Shown piece after piece: positions 11,873 through 23,610 of a stretch of 64,000 bases of DNA. Positions within the stretch are counted from its first letter, which is position 1; each line of letters begins with the position of its first letter. The position numbers and the translations under genes are program-made. A model generated the notes under the pieces. The model saw only the letters and a list, made by a program, of their open reading frames with translations, made no database searches and had not been told where the DNA came from. Source of the DNA: Moniliophthora roreri (Eukaryota; Basidiomycota; Agaricomycetes; Agaricales; Marasmiaceae); assembly GCA_001466705.2 (NCBI GenBank), contig LATX02000214.1, positions 248,001 to 312,000 on the forward strand, in the 5' to 3' direction.

Positions 11873-13370
11873 ATGTCTTCAACATCTCTCGCGGTCGCTT
11901 TCTTCACTGGATGGGTGTGTTCTACTCCTGCAGTCCACTGTCCCATTCTGATCACGATCTACAGGCACAGATCCTTCTATATGGAAAGTTTCCTTTCTAT
12001 CAGCCTCCATTTGTAGTGTTGACTTCGGCCTATGATCACTAGGGTGCAACGCTGTCCTCTTTGGTGCCGGCACTTTTCTACTTTACCAAAGGAAAGGATT
12101 GAACAAGAACTCTGCGATTTGTTTCATACTTGCCACCATTTTATTGGCGCAGGCAACCATTTCTGCTGTGGCAGATACTGTAGTGATCGTCGGCCAGATC
12201 TCACGAAATAGTAACATTGATCTGAATGCATGCAAGTCAGTTCTTGTCTCTTTCCGTTTCTGGCCTCTTGCTCACCCCATCTTTTTCAGCGTGATCATAT
12301 TTGTTACGCTCGAATCACTTGAGTGAGTACTGATTTACAATTTGGAACGGCGCGGCGTATATCTCATATTGAAATCTGTTAGCCTCACTGCATGTTTCAT
12401 CCTCGTACATCATTTTGTCTTCCACAAAGTCTCGGACTCCTCAACCTCTCTTGTCGCAGGTGTACCGATGTTATGCACTTTACAACCGAAACTGGAAAGT
12501 GCTCGTCTTGCCGATGCTTATCATTCTCGCAGACATTGGTCTGTTCATCTAATTCTATGATGCATATATTTTATCGTTCTCTAGGGGTTTACAGTGCCGA
12601 ACTCTCTTTTTATGTTAGGCATCCCATTGTCGACACAGAGGTGTTAGTGAAGGATAAGAAATTGGCCCAATTTTCGATGACGATCATAGTACTTAAAGTG
12701 CTCGCGAGTAGCTCGTTAACGCTTTTAATCGGTGAGAACCTCGGCTTTTTCTGATTCACACCGCGCTGAAAGAGAGTCAATCTAGCGGGAAGAATATGGA
12801 GTATTAGAAGACGGATGCAATCACTCATAGGGAGAGGAACACCTGCGGTTCATCGAAAATATAACAACCTGATTGCAATGACGTTCGTCGTCTTGGTCCT
12901 CTTGCCTCTTCGTGATGGCTAACTTATTTGTTGAATAGGCTTGAATCTGGATTAATGATCCCTGTTTCTTTCATTGCAATGGAAGTATTCGTGCACATGA
13001 ATGATGGTGTGGGCGCTTCGATCCTTGGGGCATGCATACCGCAAATAATGGTACGTGGATATAGTATATACTCCGTCGTAAAGAATCCGCTCTGATGCCT
13101 GGTATGTATTGATAGGCTTTGGCACCCTTGTTGATCATGGTACGATTCGGCCTCGGGTTGACAGTTGAAGGGACCCATGTAACGATGCAGGCAGAAACGA
13201 CAGGCTATGAAGTTGACATTGAGTTGCAGATATCTCGCCCTTTGGCTGTTTCTGTGACGACATCGCAGATTGTGAGCGTGGAGTCGTCGTCAGGGGCAAA
13301 GGATGAGCCAAGTCATTCAGAGCCTGGTCTTGTTGACTCGGATGCGAAACAGCTTGGATATGCCGTGTAA
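11873..13370 (+). CDS. Seven-helix membrane protein, paralogue 2 (odd splice donor)
   Basis: Exons by homology: 11873-11914, 11965-11983, 12043-12235, 12290-12322, 12383-12404, 12460-12538, 12585-12731, 12786-12882, 12939-13050 and 13116-13370. They give 332 aa. It has the same architecture as paralogue 1 but lacks most of the polar insert after the third segment and has a shorter tail ending KQLGYAV. All exons stay open, and eight of nine introns have ordinary borders. The second intron would begin GAAAGT instead of GT; the paralogues have GTCAGT and GCAAGT there. Either this is a rare GA-AG intron, a recent loss of splicing in an otherwise intact gene, or a sequencing error. The intact downstream frame argues that any damage is recent. 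Confidence 0.7.
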
Positions 13371-13519
13371 GACAAATACGGTGTCTATCATTTACATACT
13401 ATAATATACTGCAGATGTATTCGTTGTGATGAAGAATGGATGCTGGCCGTCTTGTCTTGACTAGACTAACCGTGATGGCCTGAGTGTAAGCAGCCCCTAG
13501 CCCCGCTTGGAGACATCGC

Positions 13520-14099
13520 GAGTCCTAGGGCTCCTAGCGGATCGGATGATCCGCCGTCATCCGAGCGATGAAAGGTCGAATTCGGATAGCGGATGGGCTC
13601 CTCGACGAGCGCCAACCGACGGATGGCATCCGTCGATGAACGGCAGATGAATTACGTGGTGCAGATGTTTTCGTTGAGCTTTGTTTCGATGTTCGTCGTG
13701 GTGGGGGATATATCAGCCATTATTTGTCTATCTGACTAAGTTTTGGCTCGTAGTTTAGCTGTTCTGGGTACATTATACGAGCTTGTGCCGAAATATAACG
13801 GTCAGATACTTGGAATGCACAATTAGCACAACTAGATCAATGTCCCGCACCAGAGAGCCCTGTCTAGTCTTCTTCCCTCCGTGTGGCTCCAGACATTGTA
13901 TTCTTAATACGTCATCGCGCAATTGAAGGTGAAGGAGGCAATACTGGGGAGCAAAATTTTCACCGTGGGAGGGAGTTTCATTGTAAAGCGCTGGCTTAAC
14001 GCCCATCCGCCGATGCGGATTGCTCTCTCGACCACCATCTGAACGGATGAATCCGTATCCGACCCTAATCCGATCCGCTAGGAGCCCTAATTGCGACTC
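13520..14099. mobile_element. Short element with imperfect terminal inverted repeats
   Basis: The left arm near 13520-13549 carries GGGCTCCTAGCGGATCGGAT. The right arm near 14067-14099 carries its reverse complement, ATCCGATCCGCTAGGAGCCC. About 550 bp lie between them. Inside each arm further GGATNNNNCCG-like short repeats occur (13540-13640 and 14000-14070). No transposase frame is present; a 191-codon minus frame at 14348-13773 reads through one arm and looks accidental. A non-autonomous DNA transposon is the simplest reading, but I could not define target-site duplications. Confidence 0.5.
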
Positions 14100-14683
14100 T
14101 GGACATTTTTCAGTGAGTACTGTAAAAGAGAAACAGAACAGAAGCCGGAGGCGCCAGGAGCCAATTGTGTCACGACACCAGCCCGAAAAAAAATTCCTCG
14201 GCACCGAACCGCCACCTAGGCTCAACAAGCACTCATCTAACGTTTGAGCACGAACGATGTATGTAAAGTCATGTATGTCTTTTGGTTCTCTGCACTTGTT
14301 CCACCTTTTACTTGTGAACAGCCGAATCATTGAAAATGTCTGCGACAACTGGTTCTAGTCTCTTCCTCGATCGCGTTTGTTGTGGGTAATGCACGAGATG
14401 TTTTAGCAATGGTGAAATAGAGAAAGACTGTCTCAATCGAGGTACGAGTGTCTTTGCTTCTGACACAAACGACTCACGGCTATGGATCCCTAGATCGCGC
14501 TCAGTCATGTTGGAGTAACCACTTGAAGCTCATCGCAAGGCGTTTCATGCGAAATCTTTGCATTGGAGTTCCCGCGAAATCAAGGTATAAATATCAGCGA
14601 ATGACCCCGAGGCTCTCCAGCCAGGTCATCTACTTGTCCACTCTTCCTCTAGGTTCTACATTTCCCATCACCTCAGCAACGCA

Positions 14684-15436
14684 ATGCTTTCCTTCCGCGC
14701 TATCTCATACTACCTCATCGGGGCTCTTGTTGCCACGAATTTTGCTGGCGCCTTCCCTTCCCCGATATCTCCCAGCCATCTGGAAGCTCGCTGCGGCGAA
14801 TGTGAGGCTAAGGAGAACCCTCTGCCGGTTCTAGTTCACGGTGTTCAGGACAAGATAACACCTTTAGCTGACAAGCTTAGTGAGTCTTATCGTGCTACCC
14901 CTACCCGATGGCGATTCTGATGCTATGTTCCTACAGAAAACTTGCCAGCTGGTGGCTGCACTCCCGGCACAATTTCGCCTATTGTCCAGCATATGAAAGA
15001 CGTTCTTATTGATGCCAACGCCCAGCTTCAAGTGTATATCGACGCGAATGTTGACTTGAGCATTCTCCTGGCTGATGCCGCTCACAGCGAGGTGACAATG
15101 TCTGTGGAAGCGTTCGCTAGCATTATAGTCGGACTTGTCAATGTAAGTAGCCCTATTTTCGTTCATCCCTGCTGCTGAAGCTCACCTATGTCTACCCAGG
15201 TTATCGTCGGTGCATGTCTCTCGGTGCTCAAGCTCTCTGTTAGCGTCGAGCTTGACGTTATAGTGAAAATCCTCGGTGATTTGTGCATCACCCTCGGTGT
15301 TTTCATCCACCTTTGCTTGACACTTGTCGTTGGGCTGTCTGCCTCGCTCATGGTGCAGATCAGTGCCTTTATTTCGTTGTGTATCCAGCTGGGTATTCAG
15401 CTGTCCCTCAATGCCGTGTTGGGCATTAGTCTCTAA
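14684..15436 (+). CDS. Secreted or membrane-associated protein, unknown
   Basis: Three exons, 14684-14879, 14937-15142 and 15200-15436, with two 57-bp introns in frame, give 212 aa. The N-terminus MLSFRAISYYLIGALVATNF followed by AGAFPSP looks like a signal peptide of about 23 residues. A small Cys pair (RCGEC) and a second region with GGCTPG follow. The last 85 residues are strongly hydrophobic and helical, from about EAFASIIVGLV to LNAVLGISL, with few charges. This suggests membrane insertion or a pore-like or surface-active domain. The gene sits within the seven-helix cluster on the same strand. I do not recognise the family. Confidence 0.7.
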
Positions 15437-16494
15437 CGAACAATGAGCCAACCTATTTACCTATCTTCATTGGGATATGACTGTGATGACCTACGACTCT
15501 TATTCCCTAATTCTAATTTGCTAATCATGACTATGTACTCATTATCCTTGTAAAGTCACATAGAACCTATAATAATCGAGTTACGATCTGGATGACTGGT
15601 GTAGAAAGCGAGCCTGTTTGTGTGTATTGAGAAGCCGGTGCGCGCAAAAAAAAAATTGGGCGGTTATTTAAATAATACCGTCTACCACCTTTCTGACAAC
15701 GACCATCATTCGTACATCCAGGGTGCAGCTCGTCTCAACCACCAACTCCTGCCAATTTATGGCTCAGGCTCCGGTCCTGCTCCACCTTCTTCCTCAAATT
15801 TTCCTTCAAAACATATCCGACACGGCCATAGAAACTGACAAATGGGTTGCTGTCCTCGCTGTATCAATATCAAATCAATAATTGACGAGCCATCTTCAGT
15901 TCTCAAGAACACCGGTCAATCAGGACTACAGCAGGGGTTCAAATTTCTCACCGAACATGATTCCAACAGCAAAGCACTTCAACACTCATTCATAGGAGTA
16001 CAGGATTTTCAGGTGTGAAGCCTCCAATCGCATCCATGAACGGGTGAGAGCATCTCCAGTCGCCGGTGAGGAATCCGAAACAATCGTGCCTATACTAAAA
16101 CTGACCTTTGGTATTGATATCATTGTATTGGAGCTGATGCTCTTAGTTCGCTCCGGCACAGATGTTCAACAGCCGCCACTTGCGTATCTTCTCAGAACCC
16201 CTCTCTCCAAGGCGATGCCATCACAGTACTTCCCGCTGCCTCCGACTCGGAGCTTGTCTAATGAGTCCTTTTCAGTGACCCTTTTTGTGCGGAATTGCTT
16301 TGCCGAACCCTCAGGACAGGACTGTGTATATTACAACCAAATTACAACAAACCCTATCAACCAATGTTCAGATAGGTAGATCTCTAGATGGGCTCCACTA
16401 TTTTCATCAGATATCCTCTCGCATTTATAGAAAAGCGGAGATATAAGCATAGCACAACGCGATTTGGGTGAATATTCAGTGCTTTCAACCCATC
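15437..16494 (+). other. Intergenic, no gene seen
   Basis: Only short frames without motifs. The 3' flank of the secreted-protein gene and the promoter of the third seven-helix gene (TATA-like string near 16426) lie here. Confidence 0.5.
16426..16432 (+). promoter_or_regulatory. TATA-like box of the third seven-helix gene
   Basis: A TATAGAA string about 65-70 bp before the ATG at 16495; placement resembles the other two paralogues but is slightly farther. Confidence 0.25.
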
Positions 16495-18057
16495 ATGTCC
16501 TCAGCGCCCCTTGTGGTCACATTTTTCACTGGATGGGTGCGTTTTGTCTCGATAGTCCATTATCTAATTCTCAACATGATTTACAGTTACAAATACTAAT
16601 ATATGGCAAGTCTTCGTCCCCCCAGCTTCCGGTTTGAATACTGAATTTGACTACCATTACTAGGGTGCAACATCGTTCTTTACGGCACTAGTATCTTCCT
16701 CCTCCGACAACGCAAGGGCTTGAACAGAAGTACCGCATTTCAGTTCATCTCTATCACCATTCTCTTTTCACTGGCCACCATGCTCGCTATTGCTATTACG
16801 ACACAAATCGTTGGCCAACTCTTTCTAATCAGTAATTCCACTCTGCAATCGTCAAACACAACAGCAGCCGCAGACAGTCAGCAAAATCCGCTGCCATCTG
16901 GAGCGAGTCTGACTAGGGGTATAGACCTCAACGCTACCAAGTCAGTCGGTTTTTTTTTCTTTCATGGAGCCTCAATTTTCATCGTCTTTTTTCCAGTGTG
17001 ACTTCTTTTGTTGGCCTTCAATTGATCGAGTGAGTCTATAAATGATCTCAGAGGTTGTATGAATCTCATATTAAAGCACCCAGCTTTACCGCTTTTTGCA
17101 TCCTCGTACGTCGTATCCGTCCTTACCACGGGCATAGATTGATCCCCTCTGAGCTTCACCGGTGCTATGCAATGTACAACCAAAACTGGAAGATTCTCAT
17201 CACGCCGATGATTATCATCTTCGCCGACATGGGTTGGTGGATCTCCAATTCATCCGTGTATTTTTTTCTGAGGGCTCATTTCATGTGCAACAGGGGTCTA
17301 TAGCGCAGGTCTCCCCGTCTTCATCAAGCTATCCTACGGAAATATACAAAGCGTGGGATCAATAGAGAATCGAAAAATGATGATTTTCTCGACGATAGTC
17401 ATAGTATTGAACATAATTGCAAACAGCGTGTTGACGCTGCTAATTGGTGCGAACGTTTTATCTATATGTTCATTCAATGCTGAAGTAGCGGCAGCTGGAA
17501 AGATCTGGAGTTTCAGAAAACGCATGCACCAACTTGTGGGCCGAGGAGCAACGACCATTTATCGGAAATATGATTATCTCATTGCAATGACGTTTGTGTC
17601 TTCCTCTCACTTCTGCACAATGTGTAACTCATATGCCGCATATTTGTAGACTCGAATCTGGTTTGCTCATTCCTGTGTCATTCATTGTATATGAAATTAG
17701 CGTGTTTACGAATAATCTCATCGTTTCTGGGATCCTTGGGACCTGCATAGCTCAGATCACAGTACGTCAATGTTTGAAGCCTTATCGTACCCAACTACTC
17801 TGACGCCAAGTTACTGATAGGCATTTGCGCCGCTACTGATCATGGTACGGCTCGGCCTCGGGCTAACAGTTGAAGGGAACCATATAACGATACAGGCAGA
17901 AACGACAGGCCATGAGGTCGAGGTTGAGTTGCAAACGTCTCGTCGTGTGGCCGTTTCAGTGACGAGGTCGCAGACTGTGAGCGTGTCGGGAGGAAATGAC
18001 GGGTCGAGACATTCAATTGGTAGTAGCGACGCGAAACAGTTTGGATATGCCGTGTAA
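16495..18057 (+). CDS. Seven-helix membrane protein, paralogue 3
   Basis: Exons: 16495-16536, 16587-16605, 16664-16940, 16997-17029, 17084-17105, 17154-17232, 17294-17446, 17495-17591, 17650-17761 and 17821-18057. They give 356 aa. The exon plan matches the paralogues, including the 19-, 33- and 22-nt small exons. The second intron starts GCAAGT, a GC-AG intron, where paralogue 1 has GTCAGT. Conserved blocks include CNIVLYGTSIFLL, HRCYAMYNQNW, a basic loop WSFRKRMHQ, and the shared C-terminal motif KQFGYAV after a Ser-rich tail. The insert after the third segment is Asn/Ser-rich and differs in length from paralogue 1. Confidence 0.82.
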
Positions 18058-19347
18058 CGCCATAACGCCATAGGATGATCCATCGAACAAAAATGTACTA
18101 CTGTATATTGTACGATCATATTTAAATCCTAGAAGACACTTTGAACAGCGTGTCAGGAATAGGTTATGACTGCGAAGAGATTATGTGATGACAGGACTTG
18201 TTACTGAGGTTCATGAGATAGTCTCCCAGTAGTCTCATCCAGGCCGACTCAATCATTTCTCACCCACGAGGGGGCTTCGCGAGTGAGTTTCGTCCTCCCA
18301 AACAGACCAACTCCTCACCGTTCAAGGAAAGGTAGTATTGCTTGCCGTTGGCCTTCAATGACAAACAGCATGGTTTATGATCTGTTCGACTGATTGCGGT
18401 GATGTCAACGAACTTTATGAGGCTTTCTCGAGGTGAGCCCCGATAACTAAGACAAAATCAGCCAATTGACAAACAGGATTCAGACTGGCCACCCACCTCG
18501 TACTTGTGTATCAATAACCCTGGAATCGTCAATACTTACGAGCCACTTTGGGTTCCAGTTTCTGAAAAATCTACTGCACAGATTACTCCATACGATGTTA
18601 GAACTCGACATCTCTTCCGATGCCGGAATATGATGGAGTGTGGACTAAGAAAGAGCGCGAAGAGCGCGTGTGATGCTGCAACAAACAAGTATCATCAGCC
18701 GTGACGAAACTCCTTGACTTTTGCTCCGATAGTCTGACCGTCGCCAACCCTCTACATCTGCGTATTCGAGTCGATGCCATTGACGGAGTTGTTATGGGGG
18801 CGAAGGCAAGCTTTTCTGAGGAGCAAGCACTCTCAAATACCTCACCGACACCCAATTCTTCTAGGACTTCGACTCTGTAGCTCTGCGGTTTCACTTTTGC
18901 GGAAGATGTGGTTTATAAAAGGCAGACCGTAAGCAAATCGTGTATTACCGAGACCAAGATGAAACCTGACAGAGTATATACAGGACATGAATACACAAAG
19001 AAAAAAACAACTTCAGAACAAGACGAACAGTGATGAGAAAAAAGGCTGGAAACCGAATCGTAAGTCATCTGTATCATTACTATGCCCGCCTTATATGAAT
19101 AGCGCGAGACCTGGACAGCCCGAAACTGAGAAGAGACCAAACATTGTAAAATACAAGCAGAAAAGGAAAAGGAAAATCAGAAGATACTATACAAGGATGA
19201 CTCCTAGGTCGCCATTGACGGGCATACACCTGCATTATCCCAAACCCTTTCCCAAATCGAAGAGTCAAGCCGAAATTGTCGTCGTCGTTGCATTCGCGAA
19301 GCCACGGAACTACCGCCCGACACACAGACACGTTCCCTGAAAATCCC
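18058..19347. other. Intergenic, no gene seen
   Basis: Short frames only, on both strands, without motifs. The 3' flanks of the seven-helix gene (plus) and of the next gene (minus) converge here. Confidence 0.5.
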
Positions 19348-20473
19348 TCAGTCCCTGCGACACCCCATCTCCGTCAGCATTCGCTCCAACGCCAAGCCTT
19401 GGGTCAAGCTGTAGGGCTTGGGGCTCTCAATCTCGACGTCGGCCATCCTGAACACTGGTGAACTGGGTATGACGGCGTTACAATACCAGTATTCGCCTAC
19501 TCGCCAGTCAGGCTCGGTGGAAGAGGGATACACACGAGAGCATTGGATGATACTGGTCAGATCAGACTTGAAGGCATTCGCAAACAAATCCTGTTGAGGT
19601 CCAGATCTTGGCAGTACACTCGGTGAAGAATATGGAGTGCTGTTCTCCGACTCCTCCTCAGAGCTGGAGCTATCGTAGCCAGAAAGGAAAGGCCAGCTTC
19701 TCTCCTCGGTCAAGTCGTAATCATCGAGATTGATGACACCGTCTTTCGGGATGCCGGGAAGGGGTTCAGGATTGGGTTTGGGTTTGACATTGTCGAACGG
19801 ATTCGTGAAGTGCGGTACGTCATTCTCGGCATCGGAAGGCAGTGGGACGGCTCGTGGTAAAGGTCTTCGGATGATCTTTTCCTCAGGAGACAGAGTCGAA
19901 CTCTCTGAAAATTGAGGAAAGGTGACGGGTAGTGACGAGTTGAGCGGAAGAGAGGCAGCTGGACCACGCTTGTTGGAGAGATACACCTCGTCCCCCGAAT
20001 CAGGACCCCATGGTTTGAAGGAGGTGTATCCTACGAAGCTGGACTGAAGCTGGCTGGGATGTTGGAATGGAGCGTAGGAAATGTCTCGCTGACGAGTGTG
20101 CTCCTGCGGCGGTGGAGGACAGATGGGTGCCGCAGGAGTTTGATTCTTCTTCTCTGCCGCAAAGGGCCTATTCGACGCGGAACTGGTGTTGCTGCCGCGG
20201 TTCAGAATGCGGAAAAGACGTGGACCCTCAGAGAATTCATCCTACCATGCAAAGGTATTAGCTTCGGCGATGCGGGGAGTAGTAAAGCAAACACACCTCA
20301 ATCTTTGGCCTTTGTACTGCAACATCCTTCATATCATCAACCTTATGCAAATGTGCACCGTGCAACGAAAACATCGCGACGGTTCTATCAATGTTGATCA
20401 CTGGAGGCGCATTCTCTGGAGAGGGAGGAAGACCGAGTGCGAGTGGGGAGATAGTGTGTGTTGTGAAAGGCAT
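19348..20473 (-). CDS. Hypothetical acidic, mostly disordered protein
   Basis: Two exons, 20473-20297 and 20241-19348, with a 55-bp GTGTGT..TAG intron in phase 0, give 356 aa. The ATG at 20473 was chosen as the first ATG in a frame that runs into the 5' region. The N-terminal part contains DMKDVAVQRPKIE joined across the intron to DEFSEGPRLFRILNRG. The middle is Pro/Ser-rich with acidic Ser-Glu runs (SSSSEEESENS). The C-terminus is more ordered, with WRVGEYWYCNAVIP and a helical end LERMLTEMGCRRD. I recognise no domain. The gene is divergent from the RBR gene at 21228 across about 750 bp of upstream DNA. Confidence 0.72.
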
Positions 20474-21227
20474 GACAGGAAGTAATAGAAGTGTTGCGGT
20501 TAGGTGAGTGGGGGCAATAGTATTGTTCGTGATCAAAACCCTGATGAATGTTTATAGAGATGTGACGCCAAAGACGTGCGGGGGGCGTACAAGTCCAGTT
20601 GTAGCGGTAGGCGCAAGTCGAGTTGGTGGGGGTTGGGGAACAATCGTCTGACAGAAAAACTGTGGCCGATATTTATACGATTCGGGCCCTGGGCGCAAGA
20701 TAATGGGCGATGTGGCAGCTCTCATTGGAGTTATGAAAGGAAGGATAAAGAGCTTCAAGGGCCCTCTTGCCAAATTCGGAAACGACGTCACATCACCGAC
20801 GCGCCACCTTTGTTTGTCTGCAATGTGGTATGGGTCCAAGGCTGTGGTCGTCAAGGTAATCCGGCATTGTTCATTGCACGAGCGTTCTATCATAGTAGTT
20901 GTGCGAGCAATGGAAAGAGCAGAATTTCTGGCATCTGCTTGGACACGCGCGGTTCGGTGGGGCAGGCGTACCTGGTCAGCCTTTTCACATCCGGCATCCT
21001 CATCTCGTCGACACGCTAGTAGCTTCAAATCTTAAATTGCACTCGCCTTACCTTCCGATCGTACTACCTCGAACGCCTGCGGAACGCCAGACCAATCAAT
21101 TCATAATGACCCCGTGCAAGCCTTCTTACTTCTGTGAAACTCTATGGGACACGAGTATGTCTCGCGGCCAAAACCTTATTAACAGCCATTCCTGTCTTTG
21201 CCCCGAACACGTCCCAACCTTTCCGCC
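20474..21227. promoter_or_regulatory. Divergent intergenic region
   Basis: About 750 bp between a minus-strand and a plus-strand gene. Frames of 110-158 codons exist on both strands but overlap each other and carry no motif. From about 21115 the sequence is closely repeated at 23500, upstream of the second RBR gene, so the tandem duplication included roughly 110 bp of promoter. Confidence 0.4.
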
Positions 21228-22407
21228 ATGGCCTTACCACCGGCGCTCCTCGTTGGATTGGACTTAGAAACGTCACTACTCATAGCCCAGCTGTCGCTAG
21301 CAGACATTCGGCAGCAGCTCAACAGAGTGACAAATGAAGACGAGCAATACGCGCTTCAGGTCATGGCGGATGACTTTGACACCTATCTGAAGAGTTACGA
21401 GGATTTCCGGGAAAGGGCCTCCGTCGTACAAGAGCTCGAAGCCATCTCGAAGCCACCAAGTCCTATTTCGGACATATCCACATCCTCATCTTCTGCTTCG
21501 AGTGCAGTCGTTGACCATGAAAATGGTGAAAACGGCGCACCTCTTGATCATGGGCACACTGTCTTTCCTGTATCCATTCCTCGCCTCGAAATCGTAGAGC
21601 CAGTGGTCACGGTTGAATCGGATTGGAACCCGTTGACAGATGATATCGAGTGAGTCTTCTCATTCACGTCTATGACGTGATATCTCACGTTCATTCAGGG
21701 AGCAGCCGAATACACTAGATACCTCTACCCAAAACAATCCCACCTCAGCAATCCAAAATGTCGAATGTATCGCATGTACCGAAAGTGTTCCGTTGCCAAT
21801 AACTCTCCCTACTCCATGCGGCCATCACTTTTGCCAGTCATGCTTTGAAACACTCCTTCGCACTACTATCACCAACGAAACATTCTTCCCGCCCTGGTGC
21901 TGCGGTCAAGATCGACGAATCGATATCGAACAGATAACATCAGTACCATCATCAGGCGAAGGCATCCTAACCATCAATGACGACTTGTGGTTCCAGCTTC
22001 GCGCAAAGTCCCGAGAATACGCCGTTGCACCGTCAGAGCGTACTTATTGTCCAAATCCACGATGCTCTATCTTCCTGGGCTCGATTACCCAGCTGAAGGA
22101 TGAAGTCGAGGGCAGCAGAAGGACATCCTCCCGCCTTACATCAACCTGCTTATCATGCACGACGTCATTCTGCCTCGAATGTAAAAGAATGGCACATCCG
22201 GGAAAAGACTGCGAAATTGAGGATTTCGATGATTCCATGGAGGAGTTGCGAAAGTTGGCCAAGGAGGAGAAATGGCAGACTTGCCACGGCTGCAAAGAGT
22301 TGGTGGAGAAAACGAGTGGATGCAATCACATTGTTTGCCGGTGCAAAACAGAGTTCTGCTACGCCTGTGGAGGGTTATGGGCAGAACCTTGCGTGTGTCG
22401 CTCTTGA
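21228..22407 (+). CDS. RBR-type (RING-IBR-RING) E3 ubiquitin ligase-like, copy 1
   Basis: Exons 21228-21649 and 21699-22407 with a 49-bp intron give 376 aa. The N-terminal helical region is followed by a Ser-rich linker (residues 70-160). RING1 spans about Cys164 to Cys209 (CIACTE, CGHHFCQSC). The IBR region runs from about Cys258 (CPNPRCSIFLG) to Cys312 (CLSCTTSFCLEC). RING2 starts at Cys336 (CHGCKELVEK) and contains GCNHIVC; Cys349 is at the position of the catalytic cysteine in parkin-type enzymes. RBR ligases accept ubiquitin on this cysteine before passing it to a substrate; substrate here is unknown. The protein ends nine residues after RING2. The next gene (23611) is a tandem duplicate. 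Confidence 0.88.
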
Positions 22408-23610
22408 AGGGCGTATGAAGTAGAGGGAACTTTGGTTTATTTATCATAGGATGATTTATACAGGTCCTCGATATATCTATAACAGTCATAGATATACAAA
22501 ATGAAGACCCTCGTTTTTATAGCCGCCGAAGTGTAATGTTTGACGCTGATTTCATATTAATCGCGGTTTATATCCAAAGGCGAAGATGTGTGTATGTTTC
22601 TGGAAAAGAGACGAAGAACGATCCTGCATCTTTCATCTGAATGCAGACATCACGCTCACCCCTGTTCGTCATTAGCCGCCTGTCACTGTGGTTCCAAAAC
22701 TGTACACCAAACACGCTTGACGGTCAGCAATGTGGAATACCAAGGATTTGAAACCCACCGACGACGAGGCTTTTGAAGTTGCAGCGTTCTATGGTACATT
22801 TCAGCGCGTGCCCGATGTCTATATATCATCTTGCCAATGTTGATGGGAGAGCCGTCATCCTGAGTCTATACGAGATGCAATGTATGTTGTAAGCTTACTT
22901 TGAATACATGAAAAGACGGTGATAATGTACCAAGATCCCTGCAAATCCCACCAATAAAAACTTTCTAGCCGAATCCGATTCGCGGATAGCGGCTTCATTT
23001 TGACGCGTAGGTTTCCAGTTCTTCACATTGTTGGGAGAGCATGTCGGTGACGAAGTAAAGAAAGGCTGGAGAAGGGTAGACGAGGTTGGAAAGAACTTCA
23101 GAAGGAGATAGAGGAAGCGGTGGTCTGAGAGAGGGACGGGCGCGGGAAAGTTTAGGGCAGGCCGATGGAAAGGGTGGGCGGCAAAATGACTTGGTTGAAT
23201 CTTTTCCTCACCGAGTCCCACCAAACAACTCAATGTTACCCGGTCTTAAGAAAGGTGAGGTATCCAATTTGTGTTGTATGAAGTAATGATCGTCTCAGAA
23301 TTTCACCGCCAGGACATCGAATAGATATAGTATAACATTGGGCTAGACAGAGGAACGACTGTCTTCCTCTGTCGAGAGTGGCTAGCCAGGCTAGGCTGAT
23401 ATCAGATTTGCTGCGTTTTATTAAATATCATGGGATGGCATCGAACAACATCGATACACACCTAGCCCCTGTTGCACAAGTGTGTAATGGCCTCGTGCAG
23501 GCCTTCCTTCTGTGAAACTCTTTGAAACACGAGTATGTCTCGCGACCAAAACCTTATTTAACAGCCATTCCTGTTTTTTTTTGGCCCAAACACGCCCCAA
23601 CCTTCCCGCC
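22408..23610. other. Intergenic between duplicated RBR genes
   Basis: No supportable gene. A minus-strand frame at 23233-22895 ends in a hydrophobic stretch but lacks an ATG with sensible context. The 110 bp before 23611 repeat the promoter region of copy 1. Confidence 0.45.

Noticed and set aside
13773..14348. 191-codon minus-strand frame
   Set aside because: It reads through the right arm of the inverted-repeat element, has no motif and no paralogue; most likely accidental.
20552..21028. Overlapping frames of 147-158 codons on both strands
   Set aside because: They overlap each other in the divergent intergenic region, start with non-ATG codons or poor context, and show no motif.
22895..23233. 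Minus-strand frame ending in a hydrophobic stretch
   Set aside because: First codon is TTG; an inner ATG in another frame gives only 15 codons. No domain recognised.
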